A DNA stretch of 64,000 bases from Rhodothermales bacterium (GTDB taxonomy: Bacteria; Bacteroidota; Rhodothermia; Rhodothermales; UBA10348): contig JAVJVN010000011.1 in assembly GCA_040221055.1 (NCBI GenBank), positions 170,619 to 234,618 on the forward strand, read 5' to 3'. Below, in pieces: positions 36,768 through 45,846 of this stretch; positions within the stretch are counted from its first letter, which is position 1; each line of letters opens with the position of its first letter. The translations under genes and the position numbers were made by a program. A model generated the notes under the pieces. The model did no database searches and had not been told where the DNA came from. It worked only from the letters and a program-made list of their open reading frames with translations.

Positions 36768-37997
36768 TCAGACCCCGATTTTGCGCGTTTCGGTCATGGA
36801 AATCCGCGCCACGACGCCTGAAAGGGCGGTGAGCGCGGCAATGGCCATCATGGCGGTCATCAGGCTGAACAGGTCGGCGAGGACGCCTGCCAGCAGGGCG
36901 CCGACCACGTAACCACCATCGCGCCAGAGCCGGTACACGCCCACGGACGTGGCCCGCCACGTCGGATGGGCGACGTCCCCGATGGTTGCCAACAGGGTCG
37001 GATACACGGCGGCCGTTCCCGCGCCCAACAGGACCATGGACGCCGCGAGCACGCGGATATCCGTACCGGCCGCCAGGATGAAAATCCCGAGAGCCTGAAG
37101 CAGCATGCCGCCCACGATCAAGGGGCGCCGTCCCACGCGGTCGCTCCATGCACCGGTCAGGAGCTGCCCGAAGCCCCATACGGCCGGGTAGAGCGCGGCC
37201 AGGAAGCCGATCTGCGCGACGGAAAGCCCCAACGACGCGTAGTAAAGCGGAAACAGTCCCCACGCCAGGCCATCGTTCAGGTTGTTCACCATACCGGCCT
37301 GGCTGACGCCGAACAGCGTCCGGTTCTTCCAACTCGTCAGGAGCAGGATGCGCGAGAACGACGCATCTTCAGGCGACGGGGCTGCGTGCTCAGCCGCTCG
37401 GGCTTCGAGTTGGGCGTGAGCCAACGTATCGCGAACGAAAAACAGGGAGAGCAGGAGGCCGAAGACGGCAATCACCAGGCCCAGGAAGAACGGTTCGGGG
37501 CGGAGGCCCCACGTGGAGGCGATATATCCGGACGCGAAGGCGGCGGCGGAAACGGCGACGTATCCGGCGGCCTCGTTCAGGCCCATGGCGAGTCCGCGTT
37601 GCTTCGGGCCGACCAGGTCGATTTTCATGATGACCGTGGCCGACCACGCGAGGCCCTGGTTCATCCCCAGGAGCACGTTGGCGAACACGATCCACGTCCA
37701 GGTCGGAGCCCACATGATGAGGAGTGGGACGGGCAGCCCGATGAGCCAGCCCCAGACGAGCACCCGTTTACGGCCGAACCGGTCGCTCCAGCGACCGGCC
37801 ATGAGGTTGGCAAGTGCCTTCGCAAGGCCGAAACTCGCAATGAAACTGAGCACCGCCGTGCGCGAGGCCAGCCCGAATTCGTCTTCGGCCAGCAGCGGCA
37901 GCACGGCCCGTTCCAGGCCCACCATGGCGCCCACGAACGCGTTCACGACCACCAAAAGTGTGAACTGACCGGCGTTTTCCCTGAGTCCGAGTTTCAT
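36768..37997 (-). CDS. MFS transporter at the end of the Cus operon
   Basis: This 409-residue protein has twelve hydrophobic segments and the MFS motif A in both halves: GRWSDRFGRKRV after helix 2 and GAWSDRVGRRPL after helix 8. The N-terminus GLERAVLPLLAEDEFGLAS and the segment WSATVIMKIDLVGPKQRG are characteristic of a subfamily whose substrate is not known to me. It starts 33 bases after the CusA-type gene on the same strand, so it is probably co-transcribed and may import or export the same metal or a chelate. No Met-rich motif like that of the copper importer CcoA was seen. Confidence 0.88.
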   Translation of the reverse strand: MKLGLRENAGQFTLLVVVNAFVGAMVGLERAVLPLLAEDEFGLASRTAVLSFIASFGLAKALANLMAGRWSDRFGRKRVLVWGWLIGLPVPLLIMWAPTWTWIVFANVLLGMNQGLAWSATVIMKIDLVGPKQRGLAMGLNEAAGYVAVSAAAFASGYIASTWGLRPEPFFLGLVIAVFGLLLSLFFVRDTLAHAQLEARAAEHAAPSPEDASFSRILLLTSWKNRTLFGVSQAGMVNNLNDGLAWGLFPLYYASLGLSVAQIGFLAALYPAVWGFGQLLTGAWSDRVGRRPLIVGGMLLQALGIFILAAGTDIRVLAASMVLLGAGTAAVYPTLLATIGDVAHPTWRATSVGVYRLWRDGGYVVGALLAGVLADLFSLMTAMMAIAALTALSGVVARISMTETRKIGV

Positions 37998-38030
37998 GAG
38001 GTCCAGGCGTGGATATGCACCCCAAGGTAC

Positions 38031-41000
38031 TTACTGGCTCGGTCGGTCGGTACGCTGGACAAGCACATACATGGCCGGCAGCACCATGAGCGTGAGGATG
38101 GTCGCGCTAACGAGGCCGCCCACCATGGGCGCGGCAATCCGCTGCATGACTTCGGCACCCGTCCCCGTCCCGAACATGATGGGCAACAGGGCCAACAAGG
38201 TGGTGATGACGGTCATGAGGAGCGGGCGGATGCGCAGCACGGAGCCTTCTTCGACGGCCGCGCGGACCTCGGCGCGGGTGGTCAGGAGCCCGTCCGTCCG
38301 ATGCCGCTCGACGGCTTCACGGATGTACACGAGCATGACCACCCCGGTCTCCACGGCCAGACCGGCCACGGCAATGAATCCGACCGCCACGGCAATGCTC
38401 AGGTCATACTGGAGCAAGGCGAGCAGCCAGACCCCGCCCACGACCGCGAAGGGCAACGTCAGCATGATCATGGCCACGTGGGACAATCGCTTCAGGTGGA
38501 TGAAGAGCAGCAGGAAAATGATGAGCAGCGTCAGCGGGACAATCACCTTCAATCGGTCATTGGCGCGCTCCATGTATTCGAACTGTCCGCTCCACGCCAG
38601 GGAGTAGCCCGCCGGAAGGTCCAGGTCCCGGGCTATTACGTCGCGCGCACGGGCCACGAAACTTCCGACATCCTGGCCCGGCTCGAGATCCACCAGTACC
38701 CACGCGTTCGGGCGGGCATTCTCGCTCTTGATCATGGCGGGCCCGTCGGTCAGGGAGATGGTGGCGAGCTGGCCCAGCGGCACCTGGGCGCCGGAAGGCG
38801 TGGGGACCAGCACCCGACCCAGGGATTCCGGGTCCTCCCGGAGGGACTGTGCGTATCGGATGTTGACCGGATGCCGCTCCAGGCCTTCCACGGTACTGGT
38901 GATGTTCATTCCGCCCACGGCCATGGATACGGTATTCAGGACCTGGCCGGTGGTCAGCCCGTATCGACCCGCTTCGAACCGGTCGACGTCGATATCCAGG
39001 TAGGTGCCACCCATGGTGCGGTCGGCCACCACGCTGCGGGCGCCGGCCAGCGGTCGCAGGAGCTCTTCGACCTCACCACCCAGCCGCTCCAGTTCCCGCA
39101 GGTCCGCTCCGGCGATCTTGATGCCGATGGGCGTCTTGATGCCGGTGGCCAACATGTCCGTCCGGGTCTTGATGGGCATGGTCCACATGTTCGTGAGACC
39201 GGGAATCCGGATGGCGGCATCCAGCGCCTGAACGAGGCTGTCCTGGGTCACGCCGGGCCGCCATTGGTCGCGAGGTTTCAGGATGATGGTGGTCTCGAAC
39301 ATGGACAGGGGAGCCGGATCCGTGGCCGTTCCGGCCCGACCGGCCTTCCCGAATACGGAGGCTACCTCGGGAAAACTCTTGATGATGCGATCCGTCTCCT
39401 GAAGCAATTCCTTCGCCTTCTGCGGCGTGACACCCGGCAGCGTGGAGGGCATGTACAGCAGGTCGCCTTCATTGAGTGCCGGCATGAATTCCGATCCGAG
39501 ACGCGAATACGGCACGATGGTCAGCGCCAGGAGGAGGCCGGCCACCATCAGGACGGACTTGGGAAAGCGGATGGCCACGCGAACCACCGGCCGGAAGGCA
39601 GCCAACAGCACCCGCGACACCGGATTGTCGGTTTCAGTCCGGATGCGCCCCCGGATGAGGAACGCCATGAGTGCCGGGACGAGCGTGACGGCCAACAGGG
39701 CGGCCGACGCCATGGCGAACGTCTTGGTCCACGCCAGCGGCCCGAAAAGACGACCCTCCACCTGCTCGAGTGTGAAGACCGGCATGAAGGAAACGGTGAT
39801 GACGATGAGCGAGAAGAACAGGCTGGGCCCGACCTCCACCGCCGCGTCACGGATGGCCTTCAGGCGTTCAGCGCCTGGTTTTTCAAGGTGTTTGTGCGCA
39901 TTCTCGACCATGACGAGCGCGGCATCGACCATGACTCCGATGGCGATGGCAATACCGCCGAGGCTCATGATGTTGGCGTTCATGCCCATGAGCCGCATGG
40001 CCAACAGCGCCATCAGGATGCCCACGGGTACCGTCACGACGGCCACGAACGCGCTCCGCACGTGCAGCAGGAACAGCAGCACGATGAGCGCCACGACGGC
40101 CAGTTCCTGCCAGAGTTTGAGTTGGAGGGTATGCACGGCCTCCCGGATGAGCCGGGAGCGGTCATATTCGACCTGGACGGTAACACCTGCGGGCAACCCC
40201 GGCGTGATTTCCGCCAGTCGGGTTTTCACCCGCTCGATGACGTCCAGGGCATTCCCCCCGTAGCGCATGATGACGATCCCGCCGACTACCTCGCCCTCGC
40301 CATTGCTCTCGGCTATTCCGCGCCGGAGCTCCGGACCTTCCCGGACCAGAGCCACGTCGCCGATGGTCACCCGGCCTCCCCGGCTGGAGACCAGCGGAAT
40401 GCTCCGGATATCATCCAGACCACGGATATAGCCCCGACCCCGCACCATGAACTCCCGCTCGCCGAGCTCGACAATGCGTCCGCCGACGTCCCGGTTGCTG
40501 TCCATGAGCCGCATGGCCACGTGCTCCGTGGAAATGCCGTACGCCGCCAGGCGCTGGGGGTCCAGCACGACCTGGTACTGTTTTCGGAATCCACCGATGG
40601 CCGCCACCTCGGCGACGCCCTCCACCGCCTGCAACTCGTACGACAGGAAGAAGTCCTGGACGGCCCGGAGGTCCGACAGGTCGTGGGTGCCGGTGGTATC
40701 CCGCAGGCTGTACTGGAAGACCCATCCGACCCCGGTCGCATCGGGCCCGATGGTGGGCCGTACGCCGTCGGGGAGTGTCCCCGAGACCTGGCTCAGATAC
40801 TCCAGGACGCGGCTCCGGGCCCAGTACAGGTCCGTGCCATCCTCGAAGATGATGTACACGTAGCTGCTGCCGAACATGGAATAGCCCCGCACCGTGTGCG
40901 CGAACGGCACGGACAGCATGGCCGAGGCCAGCGGATACGTGACCTGGTCCTCCACAATGCGGGGATCCTGCCCGAGGTAGTCGGTCTTGATGATGACCTG

Positions 41001-41135
41001 TACGTCAGACAGGTCGGGGATGGCGTCGACAGGCGTGTTCAGCGTGGCCCAGATGCCCAGGGCGCTGACCATGAGCGCCACGAGGACGACCAGGGTCCGG
41101 TTTTCAATCGATTTTTCCAGGAGATACGTCAGCAT
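38031..41135 (-). CDS. cusA: CusA-type Cu(I)/Ag(I) efflux RND transporter
   Basis: This 1034-residue pump is close to CusA/SilA over its length (DAIPDLSDVQVIIKT, GSSYVYIIFEDGTDLYWARS, PDATGVGWVFQYSL). The three methionines that form the periplasmic copper site in E. coli CusA (573, 623, 672) are all kept, at Met562 (YMPSTLPG), Met612 (PLSMFETT) and Met661 (TDMLATGIK), with the same spacings of 50 and 49. Helix 4 has the CusA-type GIAIAIGVMVDAALVMVEN. It therefore exports monovalent Cu or Ag. It follows the CusB-like gene after 8 bases. Confidence 0.95.
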   Translation of the reverse strand: MLTYLLEKSIENRTLVVLVALMVSALGIWATLNTPVDAIPDLSDVQVIIKTDYLGQDPRIVEDQVTYPLASAMLSVPFAHTVRGYSMFGSSYVYIIFEDGTDLYWARSRVLEYLSQVSGTLPDGVRPTIGPDATGVGWVFQYSLRDTTGTHDLSDLRAVQDFFLSYELQAVEGVAEVAAIGGFRKQYQVVLDPQRLAAYGISTEHVAMRLMDSNRDVGGRIVELGEREFMVRGRGYIRGLDDIRSIPLVSSRGGRVTIGDVALVREGPELRRGIAESNGEGEVVGGIVIMRYGGNALDVIERVKTRLAEITPGLPAGVTVQVEYDRSRLIREAVHTLQLKLWQELAVVALIVLLFLLHVRSAFVAVVTVPVGILMALLAMRLMGMNANIMSLGGIAIAIGVMVDAALVMVENAHKHLEKPGAERLKAIRDAAVEVGPSLFFSLIVITVSFMPVFTLEQVEGRLFGPLAWTKTFAMASAALLAVTLVPALMAFLIRGRIRTETDNPVSRVLLAAFRPVVRVAIRFPKSVLMVAGLLLALTIVPYSRLGSEFMPALNEGDLLYMPSTLPGVTPQKAKELLQETDRIIKSFPEVASVFGKAGRAGTATDPAPLSMFETTIILKPRDQWRPGVTQDSLVQALDAAIRIPGLTNMWTMPIKTRTDMLATGIKTPIGIKIAGADLRELERLGGEVEELLRPLAGARSVVADRTMGGTYLDIDVDRFEAGRYGLTTGQVLNTVSMAVGGMNITSTVEGLERHPVNIRYAQSLREDPESLGRVLVPTPSGAQVPLGQLATISLTDGPAMIKSENARPNAWVLVDLEPGQDVGSFVARARDVIARDLDLPAGYSLAWSGQFEYMERANDRLKVIVPLTLLIIFLLLFIHLKRLSHVAMIMLTLPFAVVGGVWLLALLQYDLSIAVAVGFIAVAGLAVETGVVMLVYIREAVERHRTDGLLTTRAEVRAAVEEGSVLRIRPLLMTVITTLLALLPIMFGTGTGAEVMQRIAAPMVGGLVSATILTLMVLPAMYVLVQRTDRPSQ

Positions 41136-41143
41136 TGGCAGGC

Positions 41144-42268
41144 CTACATGTCGTGACCGGCCATCGCCTGCATGGCGCTGCCCAGTCGGGTTTCCGAATC
41201 GATCAGGAATTGAGCGCTGACGACCACCGACTCGCCGCCCGAGAGCCCTTCAAGGACCCGTGTGAGCCCATCCGATGCCTCGCCCGTCCGAACGGCCACC
41301 GGACGGAAACGTCCGTCGCCCTCGGCCAGGATGACCATTTCATGTTGCCCGTCACGCACGATGGCTTCGCTGGGCACCAGGGGGCCGGCCGGTGTCGGCT
41401 GGCCTTCCAGGGTGACCGTAGCGAACATGCCGGGTTTGAACGGCGCATGATGCCCGCCCGAGAGCACGATCCGCGCGCGTGCCGCGCGCAGGGGTTCGTT
41501 CAACATGTGGTAGACGTAGTTGATTTCGCCCATCAGGTGGGTACCCGGATCGTAGGGGAGTTCCACGTGCGCCTTCGTGCCGATCCCGACCCAGGGCAGG
41601 TCCTGCTCGTGCACATCCACAATCAGCCAGGTCCGGGAGATGTCCACGATATCCATGAGGCGGTCGCCCGCGCGCACAAATGCGCCCTCGGTCACCTTCT
41701 TGCGCATGATTTCGCCGTCCGACGGAGCGTAGAATGGCACGGCACGCATGGGTACGCCGGAGGACTCGACCCGGGCGATAACGCTTTCCGGAATGTCCCA
41801 GAGGCGCAGACGCTGGCGGGCCGCCTCGGCCAGACGCTCGTCCACTTTGATGGCCGTCAGCAGATCTTCCTGGGTGGCCAGGACTTCCGGGCTGTACAGG
41901 TCGAACAGGTGATCTCCTGCCAGGACCTTCTTGCCGTCGAAGTCGGCCTCCAGGTGTTCAACGAATCCCGAGACTTTCGGGGAAATGGTCCGCTCGGCTT
42001 GTTCGTCCATAACGAAGTGCCCCGTTGTGCGGATGCGTCGCGTGAGGGGCGCGACTTCGACGATGGCCGTCCGCACACCGGTCTGTTGGATGGTCCGTGC
42101 GTCGAGGATGACCACACCCGAATCCATGTCCATGCCGGCGTGTGCGGAGTGATCCACTTCGTCCTGGGCCGTGCCGGCCGGCTCCTGACCGCAGGCGGAC
42201 AACAGCAGGGCCGCCCACACGACGAGTGACAAGGGGGATTTCAGGATGGAGGCAATGTTCATGATCAT
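41144..42268 (-). CDS. cusB: CusB-type periplasmic adaptor lipoprotein
   Basis: This 374-residue adaptor has a lipoprotein signal with Cys26 (LLLSAC). Just after it is a Met/His segment, DHSAHAGMDMDSG, where CusB-like proteins bind Cu(I). The core contains the CusB blocks TISPKVSGFVEHLEADFDGKKV, LYSPEVLATQEDLL, FYAPSDGEIMRKKVTEGAFV and WLIVDVHEQDLPWV. ATG 42268 overlaps the TolC stop (ATGA); ATG 42262 is two codons further in. The open frame extends 118 codons upstream, but only as a shadow of the TolC gene. Confidence 0.92.
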   Translation of the reverse strand: MIMNIASILKSPLSLVVWAALLLSACGQEPAGTAQDEVDHSAHAGMDMDSGVVILDARTIQQTGVRTAIVEVAPLTRRIRTTGHFVMDEQAERTISPKVSGFVEHLEADFDGKKVLAGDHLFDLYSPEVLATQEDLLTAIKVDERLAEAARQRLRLWDIPESVIARVESSGVPMRAVPFYAPSDGEIMRKKVTEGAFVRAGDRLMDIVDISRTWLIVDVHEQDLPWVGIGTKAHVELPYDPGTHLMGEINYVYHMLNEPLRAARARIVLSGGHHAPFKPGMFATVTLEGQPTPAGPLVPSEAIVRDGQHEMVILAEGDGRFRPVAVRTGEASDGLTRVLEGLSGGESVVVSAQFLIDSETRLGSAMQAMAGHDM

Positions 42269-43539
42269 GATCCGGAATGGGCGGCGACGGCGCGATCGTA
42301 GTGCGCACGCGTCTGGGTGAAACGGGCACGGGCATCCACCAACTGGACCTGCAGGCGATACAGCATCCGTTCGGATTCCAGGGCCTGGAGGAGGGAGATG
42401 CGTCCGGCGATGTAGGCGCTCTGTGCGGTGTCGCGGGCCAGGACGGCGCGGGGCAACAGGGTGTCTTCCAGCAACCGGATTTGCCGCTCCTGGGCGTCCA
42501 GTCGCTCGGCGAGGGACCGGACGTCGGTCACGAGGGCCGTTTCGAGCGCGCGGATGCGCTCGTCTACTTCGGCGAGCGCCAGCTGCGCGCGCTCCTGTGG
42601 GGCGCGGCGCGCCGCGCCCCACAGCGGGATGCTTATGCCGGCGCGGACAGCAAAGGCGTCCCGGCCGTCTCCGCGGGCCATGACCGGGTCCTCCGAGACG
42701 GCAACCCAGTCGAATCCGACCATGAAGTCGGGGCGCGCGCCGAGGCGGGATAAATCGACCTGCAGCCGACGTTCCTCGGCCTGCGTTTCCAGGGCGAGTA
42801 CGGCCGGATGGCGGGAAGGGATGAGGTCCGTTCGTGGCGCATCGGTCGGACGCGGCGCAAGGGAGTCGGGCAGCATGAGCGACGGACGGTCTGCCAGCCG
42901 GGCCAGCCGCCGACGCGCATCGATTTCTTCTTCATGGAGCCGTTCGATCTGGATGTCCAGGGCCTGGGATTCAAGCTGGATTCCCAGGAGCGGGGCCATG
43001 GCCTCCGATCCGACCTCGTACCGGACGATGGCCGCCTGCTCGAAGGTCGCCAGGGCGCGCTGGAATTCGCGGGCGTGCCGGATGAGGGTTTGCGCCCGCC
43101 ACGCGTCGTCCCAAGAGACCTGCACATCCCGAATGATGTCGAGGGCTTTCAGCAGCGTCTCGAGGTCCATCCGGTCGGCGTCCAGGTGTACGGATTGCGC
43201 GCGAAGACTCCGGATGCCGGGCCAGGGCACATCCTGCATGAGCGATACGCGGGTCCGCTGGGCACCCCGCGCGGTCAGGATGGGGGATGCGAACCAGGCC
43301 ATGTCCAGGCGGGGCTCGGGCAGGGCACGGGCCCGGGGGGCGAGGGCACGTGCGGCGTCGGCGGACAGACCGGCCGCAGCCAGATCGGGGTGGTTGGCCA
43401 GCGCCTGTTCAATGAGCGCGTCCGGCGTTGATATCTGGGTCGAATGGGGTGTTTGGGCGCGGGAGGTCCCGGGCATGAGCCCAAGGGCGACGGTCAATGT
43501 GATCAGCGCAAGAGCGAGGCCGCGCGGAAGAACAATCAT
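42265..43539 (-). CDS. TolC-family outer-membrane protein (Cus system)
   Basis: This 424-residue protein has a signal peptide (1-28, ending SRAQ) and the TolC repeat pattern: DALIEQALANHPDLAAAGLS, RVSLMQDVPWPGIRSLRAQ, then RAVLARDTAQSAYIAGRISLLQALESERM near the C-terminus. It should be the outer-membrane channel for the CusA/CusB pair that follows. It differs clearly in sequence from the TolC of the Czc-type operon, consistent with two separate pumps. The gene overlaps cusB by ATGA and follows the small His/Cys protein after 101 bases. Confidence 0.9.
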   Translation of the reverse strand: MIVLPRGLALALITLTVALGLMPGTSRAQTPHSTQISTPDALIEQALANHPDLAAAGLSADAARALAPRARALPEPRLDMAWFASPILTARGAQRTRVSLMQDVPWPGIRSLRAQSVHLDADRMDLETLLKALDIIRDVQVSWDDAWRAQTLIRHAREFQRALATFEQAAIVRYEVGSEAMAPLLGIQLESQALDIQIERLHEEEIDARRRLARLADRPSLMLPDSLAPRPTDAPRTDLIPSRHPAVLALETQAEERRLQVDLSRLGARPDFMVGFDWVAVSEDPVMARGDGRDAFAVRAGISIPLWGAARRAPQERAQLALAEVDERIRALETALVTDVRSLAERLDAQERQIRLLEDTLLPRAVLARDTAQSAYIAGRISLLQALESERMLYRLQVQLVDARARFTQTRAHYDRAVAAHSGS

Positions 43540-43640
43540 GGACGTTTCTGATGGGGCGCATCAATGCGCCGTGATCGACGGGGACAGGGCAGAAGGGTGC
43601 CTGGCCGGGTGGACCCGACCGGGTGCAGATCCGTCGGCGA

Positions 43641-44069
43641 TCAGTTCAGGAACGTGGAGAAGACAATCCGTGTGGGTACCGGCCACGGATGCGGAGTGCA
43701 TCGGGGGTCGGAATGGGGGGGCGGGGTCAAGGAACGGGCCATCATCGGAGAGATGACGACCAGTGACGGGGCCCGATCGACGCGCGGAACCGCGGTCGTG
43801 GATGCCGGTGCAGGTGGCAAACCATCCACAATACAACAGGCTTCGAGTCCGGTCTCCAGGGGAGGACAGGGGGCGTCACGGGGCGGCATGTCCTGGTGGG
43901 CGTCGCGGGAAGTGTTGTGTTCGCCGTGATCGGTCACCGGAATGGTGGCGTGGTGACCCAGGACCGGAATGGCCAACGGCAGTACCATCATCAGCGCGAA
44001 TGCACAGGCCGCAAGCCGGTGCAATGCCGATGGTTTTCCGTATAGCCACGTCGCGTTCATGGTGGACAC
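43641..44069 (-). CDS. Small exported His/Cys protein heading the Cus operon
   Basis: This 142-residue protein is not a family I can name. It starts at GTG 44069, supported by GGAGG seven bases upstream; ATG 44060 lacks such a site. A hydrophobic segment (about 21-38, LAACAFALMMVLPLAIPVLG) is probably a signal peptide or anchor, followed by GHHATIPVTDHGEHNTSRDAHQDM and CPPLETGLEACC, then a Pro-rich tail (HSDPRCTPHPWPVP). The clustered His, Met and paired Cys residues are suited to binding copper. Its place at the front of the TolC-CusB-CusA operon suggests a periplasmic metal-binding accessory; this is inference. Confidence 0.65.
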   Translation of the reverse strand: MSTMNATWLYGKPSALHRLAACAFALMMVLPLAIPVLGHHATIPVTDHGEHNTSRDAHQDMPPRDAPCPPLETGLEACCIVDGLPPAPASTTAVPRVDRAPSLVVISPMMARSLTPPPHSDPRCTPHPWPVPTRIVFSTFLN

Positions 44070-44102
44070 AAACGCCCCTCCGCCCGATAGTTTCCCGGAT
44101 GC

Positions 44103-44840
44103 TTACCTGGCCAGATAACCGCCGTCGACCGGGAAGTAGGATCCGGTGATGAAGGATGCCTTGGGCGAGCAAAGGAACAGCGTCAACTCGGCGACTTCGG
44201 AGGGTCGTCCCAGTCGACCGATGGGATGCATTCCGATGAGTGCGGCCCGGGTGGCTTCGTCTTCCTCCATCGCGTGGATCATGGGCGTGCTGATGAACGC
44301 GGGACCAATGGCGTTGACGCGGATGTTGTCGGCCGCGTGGTCCAGGGCAGCGGCTTTCGTGAGTCCCACGACGCCGTGCTTGGCGGCCACGTACGCCGGA
44401 GCACCGGCAAACCCCACATGTCCAAGGATGGAAGCAACGTTCACGATGGATCCGCCGCCATTCTTCCGGAGAGCCGGTATGCCGTACTTCATCCCGTAGA
44501 ACACGCCGTTCAGGTTCACGGCGAGCACGCGGTCCCATTCCTCAAGCGGATAGTCGGCCGTAGGTGCCAATGTGCCCCCGATGCCAGCGTTGTTGACCAG
44601 GTAATCCAAGGTTCCGAAGTGCCGCATGGCGACATCGATCATGTTCTTGCAATCCTCGGGATTCGAGACGTCGGCGTGGACGTAAACGGCCTCACCTCCA
44701 GCCTGGCGGATGGCTTCGGCCGCCTGTTCACCGGCTTCGTCGTGGACATCGGCGAGCGTGACCCGGATGTCTTCCTGTGCGAAGTGCTGTGCAATGCTGA
44801 GTCCGATTCCTGAGGAGGCTCCGGTTACGAGGGCTGACAT
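44103..44840 (-). CDS. Short-chain dehydrogenase/reductase
   Basis: This 245-residue cytoplasmic enzyme is a classical [11 protein letters not shown] at 6-13, an aspartate at 31 (LADVHD) that favours NAD(H) over NADP(H), NNAG at 83-86, and the catalytic Ser137, Tyr150 and Lys154 (YVAAK). The C-terminal [12 protein letters not shown] and [15 protein letters not shown] complete the family pattern. The substrate is unknown. ATG 44840 was chosen because the fold begins immediately; the frame extends to 44903. It is 33 bases upstream of the Cus operon's first gene on the same strand, so read-through into that operon is possible. Confidence 0.92.
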   Translation of the reverse strand: MSALVTGASSGIGLSIAQHFAQEDIRVTLADVHDEAGEQAAEAIRQAGGEAVYVHADVSNPEDCKNMIDVAMRHFGTLDYLVNNAGIGGTLAPTADYPLEEWDRVLAVNLNGVFYGMKYGIPALRKNGGGSIVNVASILGHVGFAGAPAYVAAKHGVVGLTKAAALDHAADNIRVNAIGPAFISTPMIHAMEEDEATRAALIGMHPIGRLGRPSEVAELTLFLCSPKASFITGSYFPVDGGYLAR

Positions 44841-45041
44841 GGTGGTCTCCGTTTGGGTTTCTGCTTTCCGATTCCACGTTGCGATTCTGTGGACCCGTGG
44901 CAATGGCAGGATACATTCCGGCGGGTCCAGGGACTGTCGGGGAAGTCCCCATCTTCCGTGTAGGGCAGGCTCAAAGGGCGCAGTCCACGTACCCGGTCAC
45001 GGATATATTTTTGTAGGGCAATTGCCGATACGACTTTCATG

Positions 45042-45071
45042 TTGCAGCCTCTTGGGGTATCAGGTATCTTG
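45042..45071 (+). promoter_or_regulatory. Candidate promoter of the outer-membrane protein gene
   Basis: TTGCAG (45042-45047) and TATCTTG (45065-45071) are 17 bases apart, and the ATG is 28 bases further. The same boxes and spacing occur at 49064, which supports a housekeeping-sigma promoter of Bacteroidota type. Confidence 0.6.
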
Positions 45072-45099
45072 CCAGCAATCATCCAATCCACTTCCGATC

Positions 45100-45783
45100 A
45101 TGCGTAAAACATCCCTTATCACGCTTGCAGCTGCGTTTTTGCTGCTCATCCAACCCACCGGAGCCCAGGACCTGGGTGTCGCGCTCCGTGTAGGGACATT
45201 GGGCCCGGGAGTGGACGTTTCGTACTCCGTATCTCCCAAGTTCAATGTCCGGGGCGGTGCCGCGTACTTCTCCACCACCTTCGACGAAACGCTGGACGAT
45301 GAGGATATCGACCTGGCGCTCACGGGAGATGCCACCATCGGTGCGATCTCTTTCATGGCCGATTTCCACCCGTTCGAGAACAGCTTCCGTCTGTCGGCCG
45401 GCCTCAACATGAACCTGTTTGAGGGTTCGGCAGATGGCCGTTCGCTTTCACCCTATTGCTTCGGGGATGAAGATGCCCAGGGCAACTGCCTGGACAAGGA
45501 GTTCTCCGCAGAGAAGGTGGGGACGTTCGGAGCCAAGGTATCCTATCCGAGTGCATTCCAGCCCTATGCCGGCATTGGCTTCGGCAACATGGCGCGTGGG
45601 CAGTCCCGCGTGACCTTCATGATGGATCTCGGTGTCATCTACGCGGGGAAGCCTGAACTGGAACTGTCCGCCACCGGATTGCTCGCTCCGACCGCCACGG
45701 AGAATGAGGCCCGCCTGAACGAAGGCATTGAAAGCTTCGTCCTGTACCCCGTCTTCTCCCTGGGAATCGGATTCCGGCTGTAG
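45100..45783 (+). CDS. Outer-membrane beta-barrel protein
   Basis: This 227-residue protein has a signal peptide (1-23, ending TGAQ) that fixes the start. Strand-like segments (GVALRVGTLGPGVDVSYSV, FNVRGGAAYFST, NSFRLSAGLNMNLF, QPYAGIGFGN, VTFMMDLGVIYAG) and a final strand FSLGIGFRL indicate a barrel of eight to ten strands. It contains a cysteine pair in SPYCFGDEDAQGNCLD, perhaps a loop disulfide. Sequence type resembles generic OmpW/OprF-like barrels; no substrate is implied. A lipoprotein gene follows after 63 bases, probably in the same transcript. Confidence 0.72.
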   Translation: MRKTSLITLAAAFLLLIQPTGAQDLGVALRVGTLGPGVDVSYSVSPKFNVRGGAAYFSTTFDETLDDEDIDLALTGDATIGAISFMADFHPFENSFRLSAGLNMNLFEGSADGRSLSPYCFGDEDAQGNCLDKEFSAEKVGTFGAKVSYPSAFQPYAGIGFGNMARGQSRVTFMMDLGVIYAGKPELELSATGLLAPTATENEARLNEGIESFVLYPVFSLGIGFRL

Positions 45784-45846
45784 GGCATTCTCGTGCCCCG
45801 AGCCACTCCATCCTGTTCCATGCCCCAATCAAATTTCCGTACTGAG

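Noticed and set aside
36966..41156. A 1396-codon open frame on the plus strand, antisense to the MFS and CusA genes
   Set aside because: Its translation is rich in His, Gln, Arg and Gly with no domain pattern, and both genes on the minus strand are complete and conserved. High GC at third codon positions keeps the antisense frame open.
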